Positions 1 to 9,403 of a stretch of DNA of 50,703 nucleotides are shown piece by piece (the first letter of the stretch is position 1; every line of letters starts with the position of its first letter). This DNA comes from a candidate division WWE3 bacterium (GTDB lineage Bacteria > Patescibacteriota > WWE3 > UBA101185 > UBA10185): the NCBI GenBank assembly GCA_012798115.1, contig JAAZNV010000005.1, forward strand, positions 1-50,703, read 5' to 3'. A program made the translations under genes and the position numbers. The notes under the pieces are model-generated. The model did no database searches. It saw nothing but the letters and a program-made list of their open reading frames with translations, and was not told the origin of the DNA.

Positions 1-91
1 GGGATTGATCTAACTATTTGAATTATTCTATCTTTAAACTTTGACATGCAGGGTTATTATATGAATGTTAAAATAGCAATGCAAAACCTTT

Positions 92-182
92 GGAGGGGTA
101 TCGAAGTGGTCATAACGAGCTGGTCTCGAAAACCAAGCGTTACGCAAGTAGCACGTGGGTTCAAATCCCACCCCCTCCGCCA
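92..182 (+). tRNA. tRNA-Ser (CGA)
   Basis: The acceptor arms GGAGGGG and CCCCTCC pair, followed by discriminator G and an encoded CCA. The anticodon loop reads CTCGAAA, giving anticodon CGA. A long variable arm lies between the anticodon and T arms, as expected for class II serine tRNAs. The gene ends 7 nt before the start of the HD-domain gene. Confidence 0.95.
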
Positions 183-189
183 ATAAATT

Positions 190-741
190 ATGCAAAGTTT
201 TAATAATCTTAAGAAGGAAATACTAAGTGTCTTAAAGAACTCACCTCTTGCTTTTGAAGTTAAGCACGCTCAGCTCGTTCATAAATGGGTACTTGAGCTA
301 AAGCCTGATGCAGACGAGCCATTACAAATAGCTGCATTAGCCCACGATATTGATAGAGCAGTTACAGGGATTACAGAAAAAGATTTGAAAGACTTTTCAA
401 AATTAAATGGGTTTAAGAAAGAGCATGCACAAAGATCAGCTAAACTTATATCAGACATTTTAAAGAAACATGATTACCCAGATACTATTGTTGATAAAGT
501 AAAATTCTTAGTAGCTAATCACGAAGAAGGTGGTGATAACGAATCAGATGTTCTAAGGGATGCAGATAGTTTAGCCTTCTTTGAATATAACATCCCTTCG
601 TATATGGAACGTAACAGTCTAGATCGAACAAAAGAGAAAATGAAATTCATGTTTAATAGAATGTCTTCTAAAGCAAAGAAGAAAATTAAAAACATTGATT
701 ATAAAAATATAGAGATTAGAAAGTTGGTAGATAGGCTATAA
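190..741 (+). CDS. HD-domain phosphohydrolase-like protein
   Basis: A 183-residue cytoplasmic protein with the metal-binding pattern of the HD superfamily: a His near residue 26, the doublet H52-D53 in ALAHDID, H111 in VANHEEGG, and D124 in VLRDADS. Members of this family hydrolyse nucleotide or other phosphate esters; the substrate cannot be read from the sequence. It starts 7 nt after a tRNA-Ser, so it is probably read through from the tRNA promoter. Its stop overlaps the stop of the convergent manC by 6 nt, showing tight packing. It has no signal peptide or membrane segment. Confidence 0.8.
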   Translation: MQSFNNLKKEILSVLKNSPLAFEVKHAQLVHKWVLELKPDADEPLQIAALAHDIDRAVTGITEKDLKDFSKLNGFKKEHAQRSAKLISDILKKHDYPDTIVDKVKFLVANHEEGGDNESDVLRDADSLAFFEYNIPSYMERNSLDRTKEKMKFMFNRMSSKAKKKIKNIDYKNIEIRKLVDRL

Positions 742-1812
742 GTGCCTCTTATTCTTTTTGTCTAACTCTATTTCTTTAATCAAATCAGATACTTCTCTTA
801 CCTTGTCCTTTGGAACAACTAAAAGTACATCTTTTGTATTAACAACAATAAATCCATCTAATCCCACTGTAGCAAGAAGTTTTGATTTTTCATCATTTAT
901 TAAAAGAGAATCTTTTGTTTCTAGAGAAGATACATTCCCTTTAACTAAATTGTCTTCTTTCTTTTTAATTAAAGCTTCTTTTAATGCATATAACGTTCCT
1001 GGATCTGACCACTCTCCAAGATCTGCTTTAACCACCACGGCCTGCTCGCTTGATACCCTTTCTGCAATAGCATTATCAAAATGTATTTTTTCTAACGTTG
1101 GATATATACTCCTAAGTGTGCTTAGTTCTTTCTTTGTTCCAATGCTTCTTTCTATACTTACTAAATCCTTATGCATTTTTGGTTGATATTTCTCGTAAAG
1201 AGATAAAGCAAAATCTAAGTCCATAATAAAATAACCAGAATTCCATAACCATTCTCCAGATTCAAACATCTTAGTACATACATCTAATTGAGGTTTATAC
1301 ATCCATTCAATAAACTTATATGCTCCTGGTTCGATTATCTTTCCTGTATGTATCCACCCAAGATTATTATTTGCAAATCTTGGTTTAACACCTACAAAAA
1401 CTATTCTATTTGGGTTTTCCTTTACTAGTCTTTCTCCTGTCTTTAGCACCTTGACAAAGTTTTCTTCGTTCTTAATCAAGTGGTCAGCCCAAAGTATGGC
1501 AACAGGCCCTTTATATCCTTGTTTTCTAAGTCTTACTAAGTTATATCCAATGGCAGGAGCTACATTTCTTAAACATGGTTCACCAATAATGTTTTTTCTT
1601 GAAAGTTTAGGGAAGTATTTCTTAACCATAGGAACGTAAGTATTAAGTGTGCTTATATATATGTTGTTTAGTCCAAATGTTTTTACTCTTCTTACAGCCA
1701 GTTCAATAGTTGACTTGCCATTAAACATTTTAATAAATTGTTTTGGAAATGATTTACGAGATAAAGGCCAAAGTCTAGTTCCTACTCCACCTGCAAATAT
1801 TATAATTTTCAT
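736..1812 (-). CDS. manC: Mannose-1-phosphate guanylyltransferase
   Basis: A 358-residue nucleotidyltransferase that makes GDP-mannose from GTP and mannose-1-phosphate for cell-surface glycans. It opens with the signature AGGVGTRLWPLSRKSFPKQF, and carries EPCLRNVAPAIG (family consensus EP..RNTAPAI) and a WADH segment at the metal site. It is the short form: the C-terminal mannose-6-phosphate isomerase domain of bifunctional ManC/AlgA is absent. A TAAAAT -10 box on the minus strand (1818-1823) lies only 5 nt before the ATG and no Shine-Dalgarno is visible, so a leaderless mRNA is likely. The glycan genes further along the window are plausible consumers. Confidence 0.92.
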   Translation of the reverse strand: MKIIIFAGGVGTRLWPLSRKSFPKQFIKMFNGKSTIELAVRRVKTFGLNNIYISTLNTYVPMVKKYFPKLSRKNIIGEPCLRNVAPAIGYNLVRLRKQGYKGPVAILWADHLIKNEENFVKVLKTGERLVKENPNRIVFVGVKPRFANNNLGWIHTGKIIEPGAYKFIEWMYKPQLDVCTKMFESGEWLWNSGYFIMDLDFALSLYEKYQPKMHKDLVSIERSIGTKKELSTLRSIYPTLEKIHFDNAIAERVSSEQAVVVKADLGEWSDPGTLYALKEALIKKKEDNLVKGNVSSLETKDSLLINDEKSKLLATVGLDGFIVVNTKDVLLVVPKDKVREVSDLIKEIELDKKNKRHL

Positions 1813-1863
1813 ATCTCATTTTATCATTTTTGATGTATTCACATGGTAAAATCTATGTATCTT

Positions 1864-1953
1864 GGAGGGATCGCATAGTGGTCTAGTGCGCAGTCCTGGA
1901 AAGACTGTATAGAAGTAATTCTATCGGGGGTTCAAATCCCCCTCCCTCCGCCA
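1864..1953 (+). tRNA. tRNA-Ser (GGA)
   Basis: Acceptor GGAGGGA pairs with TCCCTCC, followed by G73 and an encoded CCA. The anticodon loop CTGGAAA gives GGA, and a long variable arm is present. This is a second serine isoacceptor 1.7 kb from the CGA one, lying between divergent manC and convergent rio1. Confidence 0.95.
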
Positions 1954-2021
1954 TATAGAGATTTGTTGTTATGAAGGGCTATTTCAAATTCCAAGGTATA
2001 TTTAATGTGTAGTGTGTTAAA

Positions 2022-2759
2022 TTAATTAAAGTTTGGGTTTCTACCATAAATCACAAAGTCGTCTAGTATGTGTTTTAAAGATTCATACACTTCCGTTTCG
2101 TTTATCTCAATGTACTTTGAAAAATATTTGCACACATTATTAACATCTCTCAGGAGTAGGCTCTCAGCATTGGTGTTTTCTTTTACATCTATGCTTTGGG
2201 GGAAATCTATTATATATGGTTTTTCTTTCCACCAAAGAATATTAAACTCCGATAAATCTGCATGAACAACACCTACATCAAGAAACTTTTTCATGTTTTC
2301 AACAATTAGCTCAAAGGTCGTTTGTGCTTGTGAAGCATTTAGTATTGCATCTTTTAACTTTGGCGCGGTTTTAGCTTCATTTCCAATAAACTCCATTAAA
2401 ATAGCAGTTTTTACTGAAGCTATTGGTTTTGGGATACTACACCCTTTTGAAAACAATCTATTCAACATTACGTATTCCCTCTTTACCCAACCCTCATGAA
2501 TAAAATCTTTACCAACTTTTGTTTTTTTCATTGTGGCTTTTCTTAAACTAGGTTTCTTGATGTATTTACCTGCAATATAACCTTTGTTGTCGGTAAATGC
2601 TCTAGTGTTGTAATCCTTATAAACCTTTAGCGCTGTAAGTTCATTATTTAAATAAGCTTTGTAAACAATAGCCTCTTTACCTGTCTTAACAATATCCCCA
2701 ACAGTTATAGTTATTTCCTTTTCACCAAAACTAGCAATTATTTCTTGAAGATCTTCCAT
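2022..2759 (-). CDS. RIO-type atypical serine/threonine protein kinase
   Basis: A 245-residue kinase-fold protein of the RIO family. Visible are the flexible ATP-binding loop KTGKEAIVYKAY (family STGKEANVY), the lysine in ALKVYK, the catalytic loop HADLSEFNIL and the metal-binding segment IIDFPQSID. RIO kinases act in ribosome maturation in archaea and eukaryotes; bacterial copies are scattered and their role is unknown. The start has a GGGGAG Shine-Dalgarno about 5 nt upstream. A CCTTGTAGTG block (minus strand, near 2773-2782) precedes a TAAAAT and is the same block found upstream of the accessory cassette genes. Confidence 0.88.
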   Translation of the reverse strand: MEDLQEIIASFGEKEITITVGDIVKTGKEAIVYKAYLNNELTALKVYKDYNTRAFTDNKGYIAGKYIKKPSLRKATMKKTKVGKDFIHEGWVKREYVMLNRLFSKGCSIPKPIASVKTAILMEFIGNEAKTAPKLKDAILNASQAQTTFELIVENMKKFLDVGVVHADLSEFNILWWKEKPYIIDFPQSIDVKENTNAESLLLRDVNNVCKYFSKYIEINETEVYESLKHILDDFVIYGRNPNFN

Positions 2760-3130
2760 GCTCCCCTTAATTTTACACTACAAGGCTTCATAACAAGTAA
2801 TATACAGACGTTTTGGCGAAAGAGGTTCTAGTTATCGTCCCATCCCTTCGTCACAGATTAGCTTTGGAACCGTATTTAAATCTAATTATTTATCCTTTGT
2901 GAACAGAGCTTCTTTCTGGGTCTTCTCTTTCAGAAACTAAGTTATGAGAGATGAGGAAGAAATGTAGTTATTAACGTAAAAAGTGTATAGATGAGCACTG
3001 CTGTGATAGTTTCACTATCCAAGATCAAGCACGGAAGTTCATAGAAGGTTAAAGCCAGACGTTCGTCTTGGTGGATGGTTTTGCTTGTTTATTTCTCCCA
3101 AAAGCTAAATAAGCTAAGTGCTTAAGTTGC
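2760..3130. other. Unassigned intergenic stretch with hairpins
   Basis: About 370 bp without a recognisable gene. It holds a perfect hairpin at 3005-3019 (GATAGT, TTC loop, ACTATC) and a near-perfect one at 3055-3071 (CCAGACG with CGTCTTGG). Between them CACGGAAGTT resembles the loop C region of 5S rRNA, but the helix I partner and the second half of 5S are missing. On the minus strand a 48-codon open frame without a start codon crosses 2940-3085. An unrecognised structured RNA or gene remnant is possible; I cannot assign it. Confidence 0.3.
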
Positions 3131-3136
3131 TATAAT
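3131..3136 (+). promoter_or_regulatory. -10 box of a probable leaderless methyltransferase mRNA
   Basis: A consensus TATAAT ends 6 nt before the GTG start at 3143, so the predicted transcript starts at or next to the start codon. Confidence 0.6.
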
Positions 3137-3142
3137 GTTAAA

Positions 3143-3685
3143 GTGCTTACAGCTTTTCTATACCTCATATCAATAGTTCTTTGTTTTATTCCCATTGTGT
3201 TTATACTTGATGTTATGTTATCTGGAAAATCTCCATTAGTAACTACCCCTACTCATGCTCGTCAATATTTAAAAGATAACCTTAACTTAAATGAAAATAG
3301 TATCTTTTATGACTTGGGATGTGGAACAAGCTCTCTTTTGATCAAACTTTCTTCTTCTTTTCCTAGGTCAAAAATCGTTGGAGTTGATAATTCTCCTTTC
3401 TCCTATTTAATTTCAAAAATTAGAATACTACTAAATAGATCTAGAAACATTTCTATTGAATATAAAGATTTTTTTAATGTCAATCTTTCACAAGCTACGC
3501 ATATTTATCTTTGGATATATGTAAAAGATATGGACAAGCTCCTAGATAAATTCAAAAGTGAACTTAATACTGGCACTTTAGTTTATTCGTTAGATTTCCC
3601 TTTTTCTTACAAAGAGCCTGTTGAAAGAATTAACCTTGGAGAAACACATAAGTTTGGGCATACCCTCTATATTTATAAGTTTTAG
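3143..3685 (+). CDS. Membrane-anchored class I SAM-dependent methyltransferase
   Basis: A 180-residue protein with one hydrophobic segment at residues 4-25 followed by a Rossmann methyltransferase domain. Motif I is FYDLGCGTS (residues 55-63) and the acidic residue of motif II lies in VGVDNS (79-84). Substrate is not evident; similar short proteins with an N-terminal anchor are common in reduced bacterial genomes. The start is GTG at 3143, chosen because TATAAT sits 6 nt before it and no in-frame ATG precedes the methyltransferase core. It is followed by dnaG in the same direction after 59 nt. Confidence 0.78.
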   Translation: MLTAFLYLISIVLCFIPIVFILDVMLSGKSPLVTTPTHARQYLKDNLNLNENSIFYDLGCGTSSLLIKLSSSFPRSKIVGVDNSPFSYLISKIRILLNRSRNISIEYKDFFNVNLSQATHIYLWIYVKDMDKLLDKFKSELNTGTLVYSLDFPFSYKEPVERINLGETHKFGHTLYIYKF

Positions 3686-3744
3686 TACTAAAATTGATTA
3701 GCTTAGTTTTGTAAATACACTGAAACTGTGCTATATAATGCTCA

Positions 3745-5511
3745 ATGGATCAAGTAGCAGAAATAAAACAAAAACTTGATATTGTAGATGTAATAAATAG
3801 TTATGTGACACTTAAAAAGTCTGGCAGAAATTACAAAGCTGTATGCCCTTTTCATAATGAAAAAACCCCTTCTTTTATGGTTTCTCAAGAGCTTCAAATA
3901 TATAAATGCTTTGGGTGTGGAGTTGCTGGAGATGTCTTTAACTTTGTTGAGTCTATTGAAGGTGTAGATTTTCCAAGAGCTTTAGAAATATTAGCAGGTA
4001 GAGCTGGAGTCAAGCTAATAAGATCAGAAAACATAGATACCCAATCTTTAATTAAAAAGACCATTTATTCTATAAATGAGTTGTCGACCCAGTTTTATCA
4101 ATACGTGCTTCTTAAGCAAAAAACAGGAGAAAAAGCCTTAGCTTATTTAACAAAAGAGAGAAAGCTCAAAGAAGAAACAATAAAGGAATTTAGAATTGGT
4201 TATGCTCCTGATTCATGGGATACATTGTATAAGTTCTTAATAAGTAAAAAGATAAAGGTAGAAGATATGATTAATGCAGGAGTAGTAGTTAAGAAGTTAA
4301 GTAGTGATGGTTATGTTGATAAGTTTAGAGGAAGGGTAATGTTTCCTTTGGTGGGAGTTGATGAAAGAATAGTTGGTTTTACAGGTAGAACCTTATTCAA
4401 TAGAGATCCAAAGTACTTGAATACTGGAGACAGCCCTGTTTTTCATAAATCATTCTTTTTATATGGACTAAATAAAAGCAGGATTTCTATAAAAAAAGAA
4501 GGAGCATTGTTTGTTGAAGGACAGATGGATTTGATTTCTGCCTACCAAAATGGGATTAAGAATACTGTTTGTGTTTCTGGAACAGCCTTAACAGATAATC
4601 AACTAGTAATCCTATCTAGATATACTCAAGACGTTAATTTTTGTTTTGATTCTGACTTTGCTGGTGTTGAAGCTTCTTACAGGGCAATAGAAATGGCAGA
4701 AAGAAGGAACTTTAATGTGAAAGTTGTAGTTCTACCTGACAAGTATAAAGACATTGATGAGTTCTTAAAGGTAGATAAAGAAGGAGCTCAGAAACTTATA
4801 AAAAATGCAGTTCCTGTATATGATTACTTCTTAGCTACCACTCTAAGGAGACATAATAAAACTACAGCATTAGGAAAGAAAGCTATAGCAGAAGAACTAA
4901 TCCCTTTGTTTTCTAAAATATCTAATCAAGTGCTTCTTGATCATTATGCTAAAAAGTTAGCATTGGAACTAGATCTTTCTGAAGATACTATATTTTCAAT
5001 GATTAAGAAAAGGAGTATTAAAGACTATGATTACGAAGAAATAGAAGAAGCTGATCAGAAATTACCTGTTGAAAAGCAACAAACAGAAGGCTACTTAATA
5101 TCTTTGGTTTTAAAGTCTCCATTAGACTTAGCCAAACAATATGTTAAAAGGCTAAAGAAAACTGATTTCTTGAATGAGGAGCTAGGTGAGATATTTGAAG
5201 AAATTTGTGATTGTCTTGAAGATAGAAAGACTGACATAAAGATAAAAACATTAGTAAATAGGTTTGATGAAAGGAAAGGAAACATAATTACAGAGCTTTA
5301 TATGTGGGATCTGGAAGGAAAGGATGGGTTTGAAGAAGGAGATCTCGAGAAAGAGCTGAATGTACTAACCGATAGGGTCAAAAAGGCATCTACTAGAAGG
5401 CAGTTGAAAAACTTGACTAGTGAGATTAAAATAGCCGAAACTAAGAAGGATGAGGAGGAGGTAGAAAGGCTTTCTAAAAAGTTTGAAAAGTTGTCAAAGA
5501 GTCTTTTGTAG
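3745..5511 (+). CDS. dnaG: DNA primase
   Basis: A 588-residue primase that makes RNA primers at the replication fork. The N-terminal zinc ribbon is visible (C34, H37, C55, C58, in CPFH and CFGC). A catalytic TOPRIM region follows ([10 protein letters not shown] near residue 255, FDSDFAG near 300-306), then a helical C-terminal domain that would contact the DnaB helicase. TATAAT at 3734-3739 ends 5 nt before the ATG and there is no Shine-Dalgarno, consistent with leaderless initiation. It precedes rpoD by 41 nt, matching the classical dnaG-rpoD macromolecular synthesis pairing, but without rpsU. Confidence 0.97.
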   Translation: MDQVAEIKQKLDIVDVINSYVTLKKSGRNYKAVCPFHNEKTPSFMVSQELQIYKCFGCGVAGDVFNFVESIEGVDFPRALEILAGRAGVKLIRSENIDTQSLIKKTIYSINELSTQFYQYVLLKQKTGEKALAYLTKERKLKEETIKEFRIGYAPDSWDTLYKFLISKKIKVEDMINAGVVVKKLSSDGYVDKFRGRVMFPLVGVDERIVGFTGRTLFNRDPKYLNTGDSPVFHKSFFLYGLNKSRISIKKEGALFVEGQMDLISAYQNGIKNTVCVSGTALTDNQLVILSRYTQDVNFCFDSDFAGVEASYRAIEMAERRNFNVKVVVLPDKYKDIDEFLKVDKEGAQKLIKNAVPVYDYFLATTLRRHNKTTALGKKAIAEELIPLFSKISNQVLLDHYAKKLALELDLSEDTIFSMIKKRSIKDYDYEEIEEADQKLPVEKQQTEGYLISLVLKSPLDLAKQYVKRLKKTDFLNEELGEIFEEICDCLEDRKTDIKIKTLVNRFDERKGNIITELYMWDLEGKDGFEEGDLEKELNVLTDRVKKASTRRQLKNLTSEIKIAETKKDEEEVERLSKKFEKLSKSLL

Positions 5512-5552
5512 AGTATAAATTTTTTGTATATTTAATTCCCTTTTTAATTATT

Positions 5553-6914
5553 ATGCCAAAGAAAAAGAAAAATATTTCTAAAAGAGAATCTTCCAAGAAG
5601 AAGGTTAAAAAAGTTATAAAAAAGGTTAAGAAACAAGAAGAAAAGAAAAAGAAGAAAACAACTAAGAAGGTTGTTAAGAAAGTTGCAAGGAAAGAAGAAA
5701 AGAAGAAAAAAGTAAAAGCTAAAGCTTTAAAGAAAGAAAAAGTACCAAGAATAGGAAATAAACCTGCTGTTGAGAAGGTAGTAAATATATTTGAAGATGA
5801 GATTGGTGAATCACCAAAAGAAAAGAAAGAAAAAAGATTAAAAATAGATACTAGAGAACTTGGTATTAAGAAACTTGTCAAAAAAGGTAAGAAGCAAGGT
5901 TACTTAACGCTTGATGACATTTTGGTTTTGTTTCCTAATGCGGAAGATGATTTAGAAACCTTAGACTTCCTTTATGAAAAGCTTCTTGAAGCTGGGATAG
6001 ATGTATTTGATATGGAGTCTGAAAAAGAAGCTGAGAAGCTTGCTAAGCTTGAAGAAATAGATTTAACAAAGATTAAACTTGATAAGACAACTACATCAGA
6101 TCCAGTAAGGATGTATTTAAAAGAGATAGGTAGCTATAACTTATTAACAAAAGAAGAAGAAGTTGAACTTGCAAAAAGAGTTGAGAAGAATGATGAAGAA
6201 GCTAAAACAAAGCTTGCTAGAGCTAATCTTAGACTTGTTGTTTCTATTGCTAAGAAATACATGGGGAGAGGCCTTCAGTTTTTGGATTTAATTCAAGAAG
6301 GAAATATTGGTTTGATGAGAGCTGTTGATAAGTTTGACTGGAAAAGAGGTTTTAAGTTTTCAACTTATGCTACTTGGTGGATAAGACAAGCAATAACAAG
6401 AGCAATTGCAGATCAAGCTAAAACTATTAGAATTCCAGTTCATATGGTTGAAACAATAAACAAATACAAGAAGATTGAAAGACAACTTGAACAAAAATTA
6501 GAAAGGACCCCAACTCCAGAGGAAGTTGCAAAAATTATGGGCATAGAACCTGAAAAAGCTCATGAAATTGTTAAAATATCCCAGAATACTACGTCATTAG
6601 AAACTCCTGTAGGTAAGGAAGAAGATACAAGATTAAAAGAGTTTATTGAGGATGAAGCAACTTTATCTCCATTTGAATCTGCAAGTAGAGAGTTGTTGAA
6701 AGATCATATTGGAGATGTTCTTCACACTTTAAATGCTAGGGAAAAAAGAGTGTTGGAATTAAGATTTGGCTTAAAAGATGGAAGAACAAGAACTCTTGAA
6801 GAAGTAGGTAAGGAATTTGGAGTTACTAGGGAAAGAATTAGACAAATAGAAGCTAAAGCTCTAAGAAAATTAAGACATCCATCAAGAAGCAAAAGACTAA
6901 GAGATTATCTTTGA
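5553..6914 (+). CDS. rpoD: RNA polymerase sigma-70 factor RpoD
   Basis: A 453-residue primary sigma factor. Residues 1 to about 75 are an extreme lysine-rich tail, followed by a short region 1.1-like segment ([20 protein letters not shown]). Region 1.2 ([13 protein letters not shown]), region 2 with the -10 recognition helix ([17 protein letters not shown]), region 3 and region 4.2 ([19 protein letters not shown]) are intact. This predicts recognition of standard TTGACA/TATAAT promoters, which are indeed seen in the window. It lies 41 nt after dnaG, and mpg begins 10 nt after its stop, so the three are likely one operon. Confidence 0.97.
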   Translation: MPKKKKNISKRESSKKKVKKVIKKVKKQEEKKKKKTTKKVVKKVARKEEKKKKVKAKALKKEKVPRIGNKPAVEKVVNIFEDEIGESPKEKKEKRLKIDTRELGIKKLVKKGKKQGYLTLDDILVLFPNAEDDLETLDFLYEKLLEAGIDVFDMESEKEAEKLAKLEEIDLTKIKLDKTTTSDPVRMYLKEIGSYNLLTKEEEVELAKRVEKNDEEAKTKLARANLRLVVSIAKKYMGRGLQFLDLIQEGNIGLMRAVDKFDWKRGFKFSTYATWWIRQAITRAIADQAKTIRIPVHMVETINKYKKIERQLEQKLERTPTPEEVAKIMGIEPEKAHEIVKISQNTTSLETPVGKEEDTRLKEFIEDEATLSPFESASRELLKDHIGDVLHTLNAREKRVLELRFGLKDGRTRTLEEVGKEFGVTRERIRQIEAKALRKLRHPSRSKRLRDYL

Positions 6915-6924
6915 AGAATTAACC

Positions 6925-7482
6925 GTGAGACTAAAAAGAGATTATTACATGCAAAGTGCTTTAAAGATAGCACCAAGCCTTTTAGGGAAGGTACTGGTCA
7001 GAAAATATCCTGATGGAAGAATTATTAGATATACCATTACCGAGACTGAAGCTTATTGTGGGGAAAAAGATAAAGCTTGTCATTCTTTTAAAGGCAAAAC
7101 CCCAAGAACAAGAATAATGTATGAGGATGGTGGTTTGGTTTATGCCTTTTTTATATATGGTATGTACTGGATGTTGGCGATTGAAGTGAACTCAAAAGAT
7201 AAGCCAGAAGCTGTGTTTATTAGGTCTTTGGAGGGGATTAGTGGTCCTGGTAGGGTGGGAAAAATACTTGAGATTGACAAGAGTTTCTACGGAGAAGATT
7301 TAACGACCAGCCAAAAGATTTGGATAGAAGATTTTCCTAGAAAAGAAGGAAAAATAGTAAGAGGCAAACGAGTTGGAGTTGATTATGCTGGTGAGTATGC
7401 TGAAAAGCTATGGAGGTTTGTACTTTTGACTAAGCCTAAAGTACCAAACAAAATTGGTAAAAAACCTCTGAAAACGCTATAA
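6925..7482 (+). CDS. mpg: DNA-3-methyladenine glycosylase (AAG/Mpg family)
   Basis: A 185-residue base-excision repair glycosylase that removes alkylated purines. It shows the active-site ITETEAY (catalytic Glu), the HSFKGKTPRTRIMY segment (family HA..G.TPRN..M), the intercalating YAFFIYGMYW strand (family Y.YF.YGMH) and SGPGRVGKIL. The GTG start at 6925 is preferred because the family N-terminus (KRDYYMQSALKIAPSLLGK) begins at once; the next ATG at residue 9 would remove it. It follows rpoD by 10 nt, a coupling to an essential gene rather than to other repair genes. The promoter of the next gene lies inside its last codons. Confidence 0.93.
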   Translation: MRLKRDYYMQSALKIAPSLLGKVLVRKYPDGRIIRYTITETEAYCGEKDKACHSFKGKTPRTRIMYEDGGLVYAFFIYGMYWMLAIEVNSKDKPEAVFIRSLEGISGPGRVGKILEIDKSFYGEDLTTSQKIWIEDFPRKEGKIVRGKRVGVDYAGEYAEKLWRFVLLTKPKVPNKIGKKPLKTL

Positions 7483-7483
7483 T
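7478..7483 (+). promoter_or_regulatory. -10 box for the 625-residue membrane protein gene
   Basis: Consensus TATAAT overlaps the last codons of mpg (which ends at 7482) and ends 9 nt before the ATG at 7493, with no Shine-Dalgarno between. Confidence 0.5.
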
Positions 7484-7492
7484 CCATATGAT

Positions 7493-9370
7493 ATGGAAGG
7501 CAATATAATTTTAGGTAAAGGTGAAAATACCTTGTCAGAACAAGAAGAAGACAAAATAAGTATGGAAGAAGAATCAAAGCCAGAAGAATACCTGGATGTT
7601 GTAGATATGGGAAAAGTGGATGTTGGAGACAAAAAGGAAGAAACTTCTGCTAAGGAAGTTGTTGAGATTAAGAAAGGTTTTGAAGAGACTAGAGAACTTA
7701 AAATCTCTGGAAAGAATTTATCCAAACCATTTGATGATTATATTAAGAGATTTAAAGAAGCAGTGGTTGAAGAAAATAAGTATGCTTCAAATCCTGTATA
7801 TGTAGACGAAATAGCATCAAAGGTTGCTGTAGTTTATGAAAAAGTTAGAAAAGTTATTGATTGGAAGGAAGAACATCTGCTTAAAAGATCTGCAGTAGAA
7901 AGGATTCTAAAGAGAAGGTTAGTTTCAAAGATTTATGGGATAAATATACTTCCAGATATTAATCCAGAAGAAATAGCAGAACCTTTTGTTCAGGAACTAA
8001 TTAGAAGCGGTTATTTTCCAAATGGAAAGATAGGAAGGGAGAAGATAGTAGATATTCAAAGACTCTTGGAAAAGTACTTGTACATATTGAAAAGTGAACC
8101 AGTAAAAGCAGAGGATGTTTCAAGTGGAAAGTCTAAGAAAGAAATAAAAGCTGGAGCAAAAAAGAAGATAAATTTTTATGATTGGATTATAGGGATAGCT
8201 TCATGTGAGGTGGAAGAAATATTAGACCCCCCTTTGAGAGAAGACGCTCTAATAGATTTTATGACAGAGTGTTTATGTGACAGAATAAAGATTGTCCCAG
8301 ATGGAAAGATATCTAATGAAGAAAAATATATTCAAACATATGTTGCTGTTCATAGAACTTTATATAGTTTGGATGAGCCTATTATTAACTTTCATTTACT
8401 TAGATATAAGTATCCTCAGTTTTTTAAATCGAATAACTATACACAAGAGTTTACAGAGAACGCTCTGAAAATATGGGAAGAAATAAATGGATATTTAAAT
8501 CATCCTAAAGCTTCTGAGTTTTATGCTGTAGCAGAGAAGTATGATGCTGCTTATCTTATGGTTGGTGATTCAATGAATAAGTTGGAAAAATCCCTTGATA
8601 CTGTAGATGAGAAGGTTTCAGAGCCGCATATATTTTTATCTCTTGTTGAAAAATCCTATAAGGAAAGGTTAACAACTTTAAAGAGAAGGTTGTTAAATTT
8701 GGCTATATTTTCAACACTTTCTATATTCGTTGCTGGGGGAGCAAGCTTAATTATATTTGAGCTACCTATTGCCAAGCTTGTCCATGGTAGGTTTTATCCG
8801 TGGGCAATTGTTGCAGATATGGGCATTCCAACTGCCTTAATGTTTATTCTTGTTTGGATGATAAAGCCTCCGTCTGATGATAATTTGGATGTAGTAAAAG
8901 ATGAGGTGGATAAGGTTTCATATGTGAAAGAAGAACTTGATGTTTATGAAATTAGATTAAATAAAAAAATGAAGAAGTACCTAAATTTTATGTTTGCGTT
9001 TATTTATTTAACTGGTGGTATGGCTTCTCTTTATTTTATATATTGGGTATTTAAGATTGCTGGTGTTCCGTGGACTTCCTTGTATGTTGATACAGTAAAT
9101 GTTGCTATGGTAGTTTTTGCAGCCATGGTTATAAGACAAAGAGCTAAAGAACTAACCATAAAAGAGAAAGCAAATATTGTTGAATTTATATTAGATTTCT
9201 TTTCTATTCCTTTAGCTAAGATAGGTGCATGGTTTTCACAAAAATGGAAGGAATATAACGTTGTAAGTGCTTTCTTTACTGCTTTAATTGATTACCCTTT
9301 TTCAAGTTTCGTTGCAACAATAGAAGGTTGGAGGAATTTTATTAAGGAAAAAAAGTCAGAGATTCATTAA
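7493..9370 (+). CDS. Large membrane protein of unknown function
   Basis: A 625-residue protein I do not recognise. Residues 1-70 are very acidic and probably disordered; residues 75-390 are a soluble helical region; then come membrane segments at about 400-425, 436-458, 496-524 and 532-548, and an amphipathic segment near 563-582. No catalytic motif is visible. The large cytoplasmic N-terminal part followed by paired helices suggests a scaffold, sensor or envelope-associated factor, but that is only inference. It sits directly after dnaG-rpoD-mpg and has its own -10 box. Codon use (AGA for Arg) matches the core genes, so it looks native rather than imported. Confidence 0.7.
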   Translation: MEGNIILGKGENTLSEQEEDKISMEEESKPEEYLDVVDMGKVDVGDKKEETSAKEVVEIKKGFEETRELKISGKNLSKPFDDYIKRFKEAVVEENKYASNPVYVDEIASKVAVVYEKVRKVIDWKEEHLLKRSAVERILKRRLVSKIYGINILPDINPEEIAEPFVQELIRSGYFPNGKIGREKIVDIQRLLEKYLYILKSEPVKAEDVSSGKSKKEIKAGAKKKINFYDWIIGIASCEVEEILDPPLREDALIDFMTECLCDRIKIVPDGKISNEEKYIQTYVAVHRTLYSLDEPIINFHLLRYKYPQFFKSNNYTQEFTENALKIWEEINGYLNHPKASEFYAVAEKYDAAYLMVGDSMNKLEKSLDTVDEKVSEPHIFLSLVEKSYKERLTTLKRRLLNLAIFSTLSIFVAGGASLIIFELPIAKLVHGRFYPWAIVADMGIPTALMFILVWMIKPPSDDNLDVVKDEVDKVSYVKEELDVYEIRLNKKMKKYLNFMFAFIYLTGGMASLYFIYWVFKIAGVPWTSLYVDTVNVAMVVFAAMVIRQRAKELTIKEKANIVEFILDFFSIPLAKIGAWFSQKWKEYNVVSAFFTALIDYPFSSFVATIEGWRNFIKEKKSEIH

Positions 9371-9403
9371 GTGCCTATCTTGATGTTTTTAGTGATAGGG
9401 TGA

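Noticed and set aside
41-74. Promoter of tRNA-Ser(CGA)
   Set aside because: TTGACA at 41-46 is perfect, but no -10 box lies at 16-18 nt, so the promoter is not certain.
2940-3110. Possible 5S rRNA
   Set aside because: CACGGAAGTT and GGTGGATGGT resemble 5S loops, but helix II has no partner and the GGGAGAGTAGG half is missing, so only a weak similarity remains.
5474-5881. Minus-strand frame of 135 residues
   Set aside because: It is the mirror of the lysine-rich start of rpoD (AAG/AAA read as Phe/Leu/Ser) and has no start signal.
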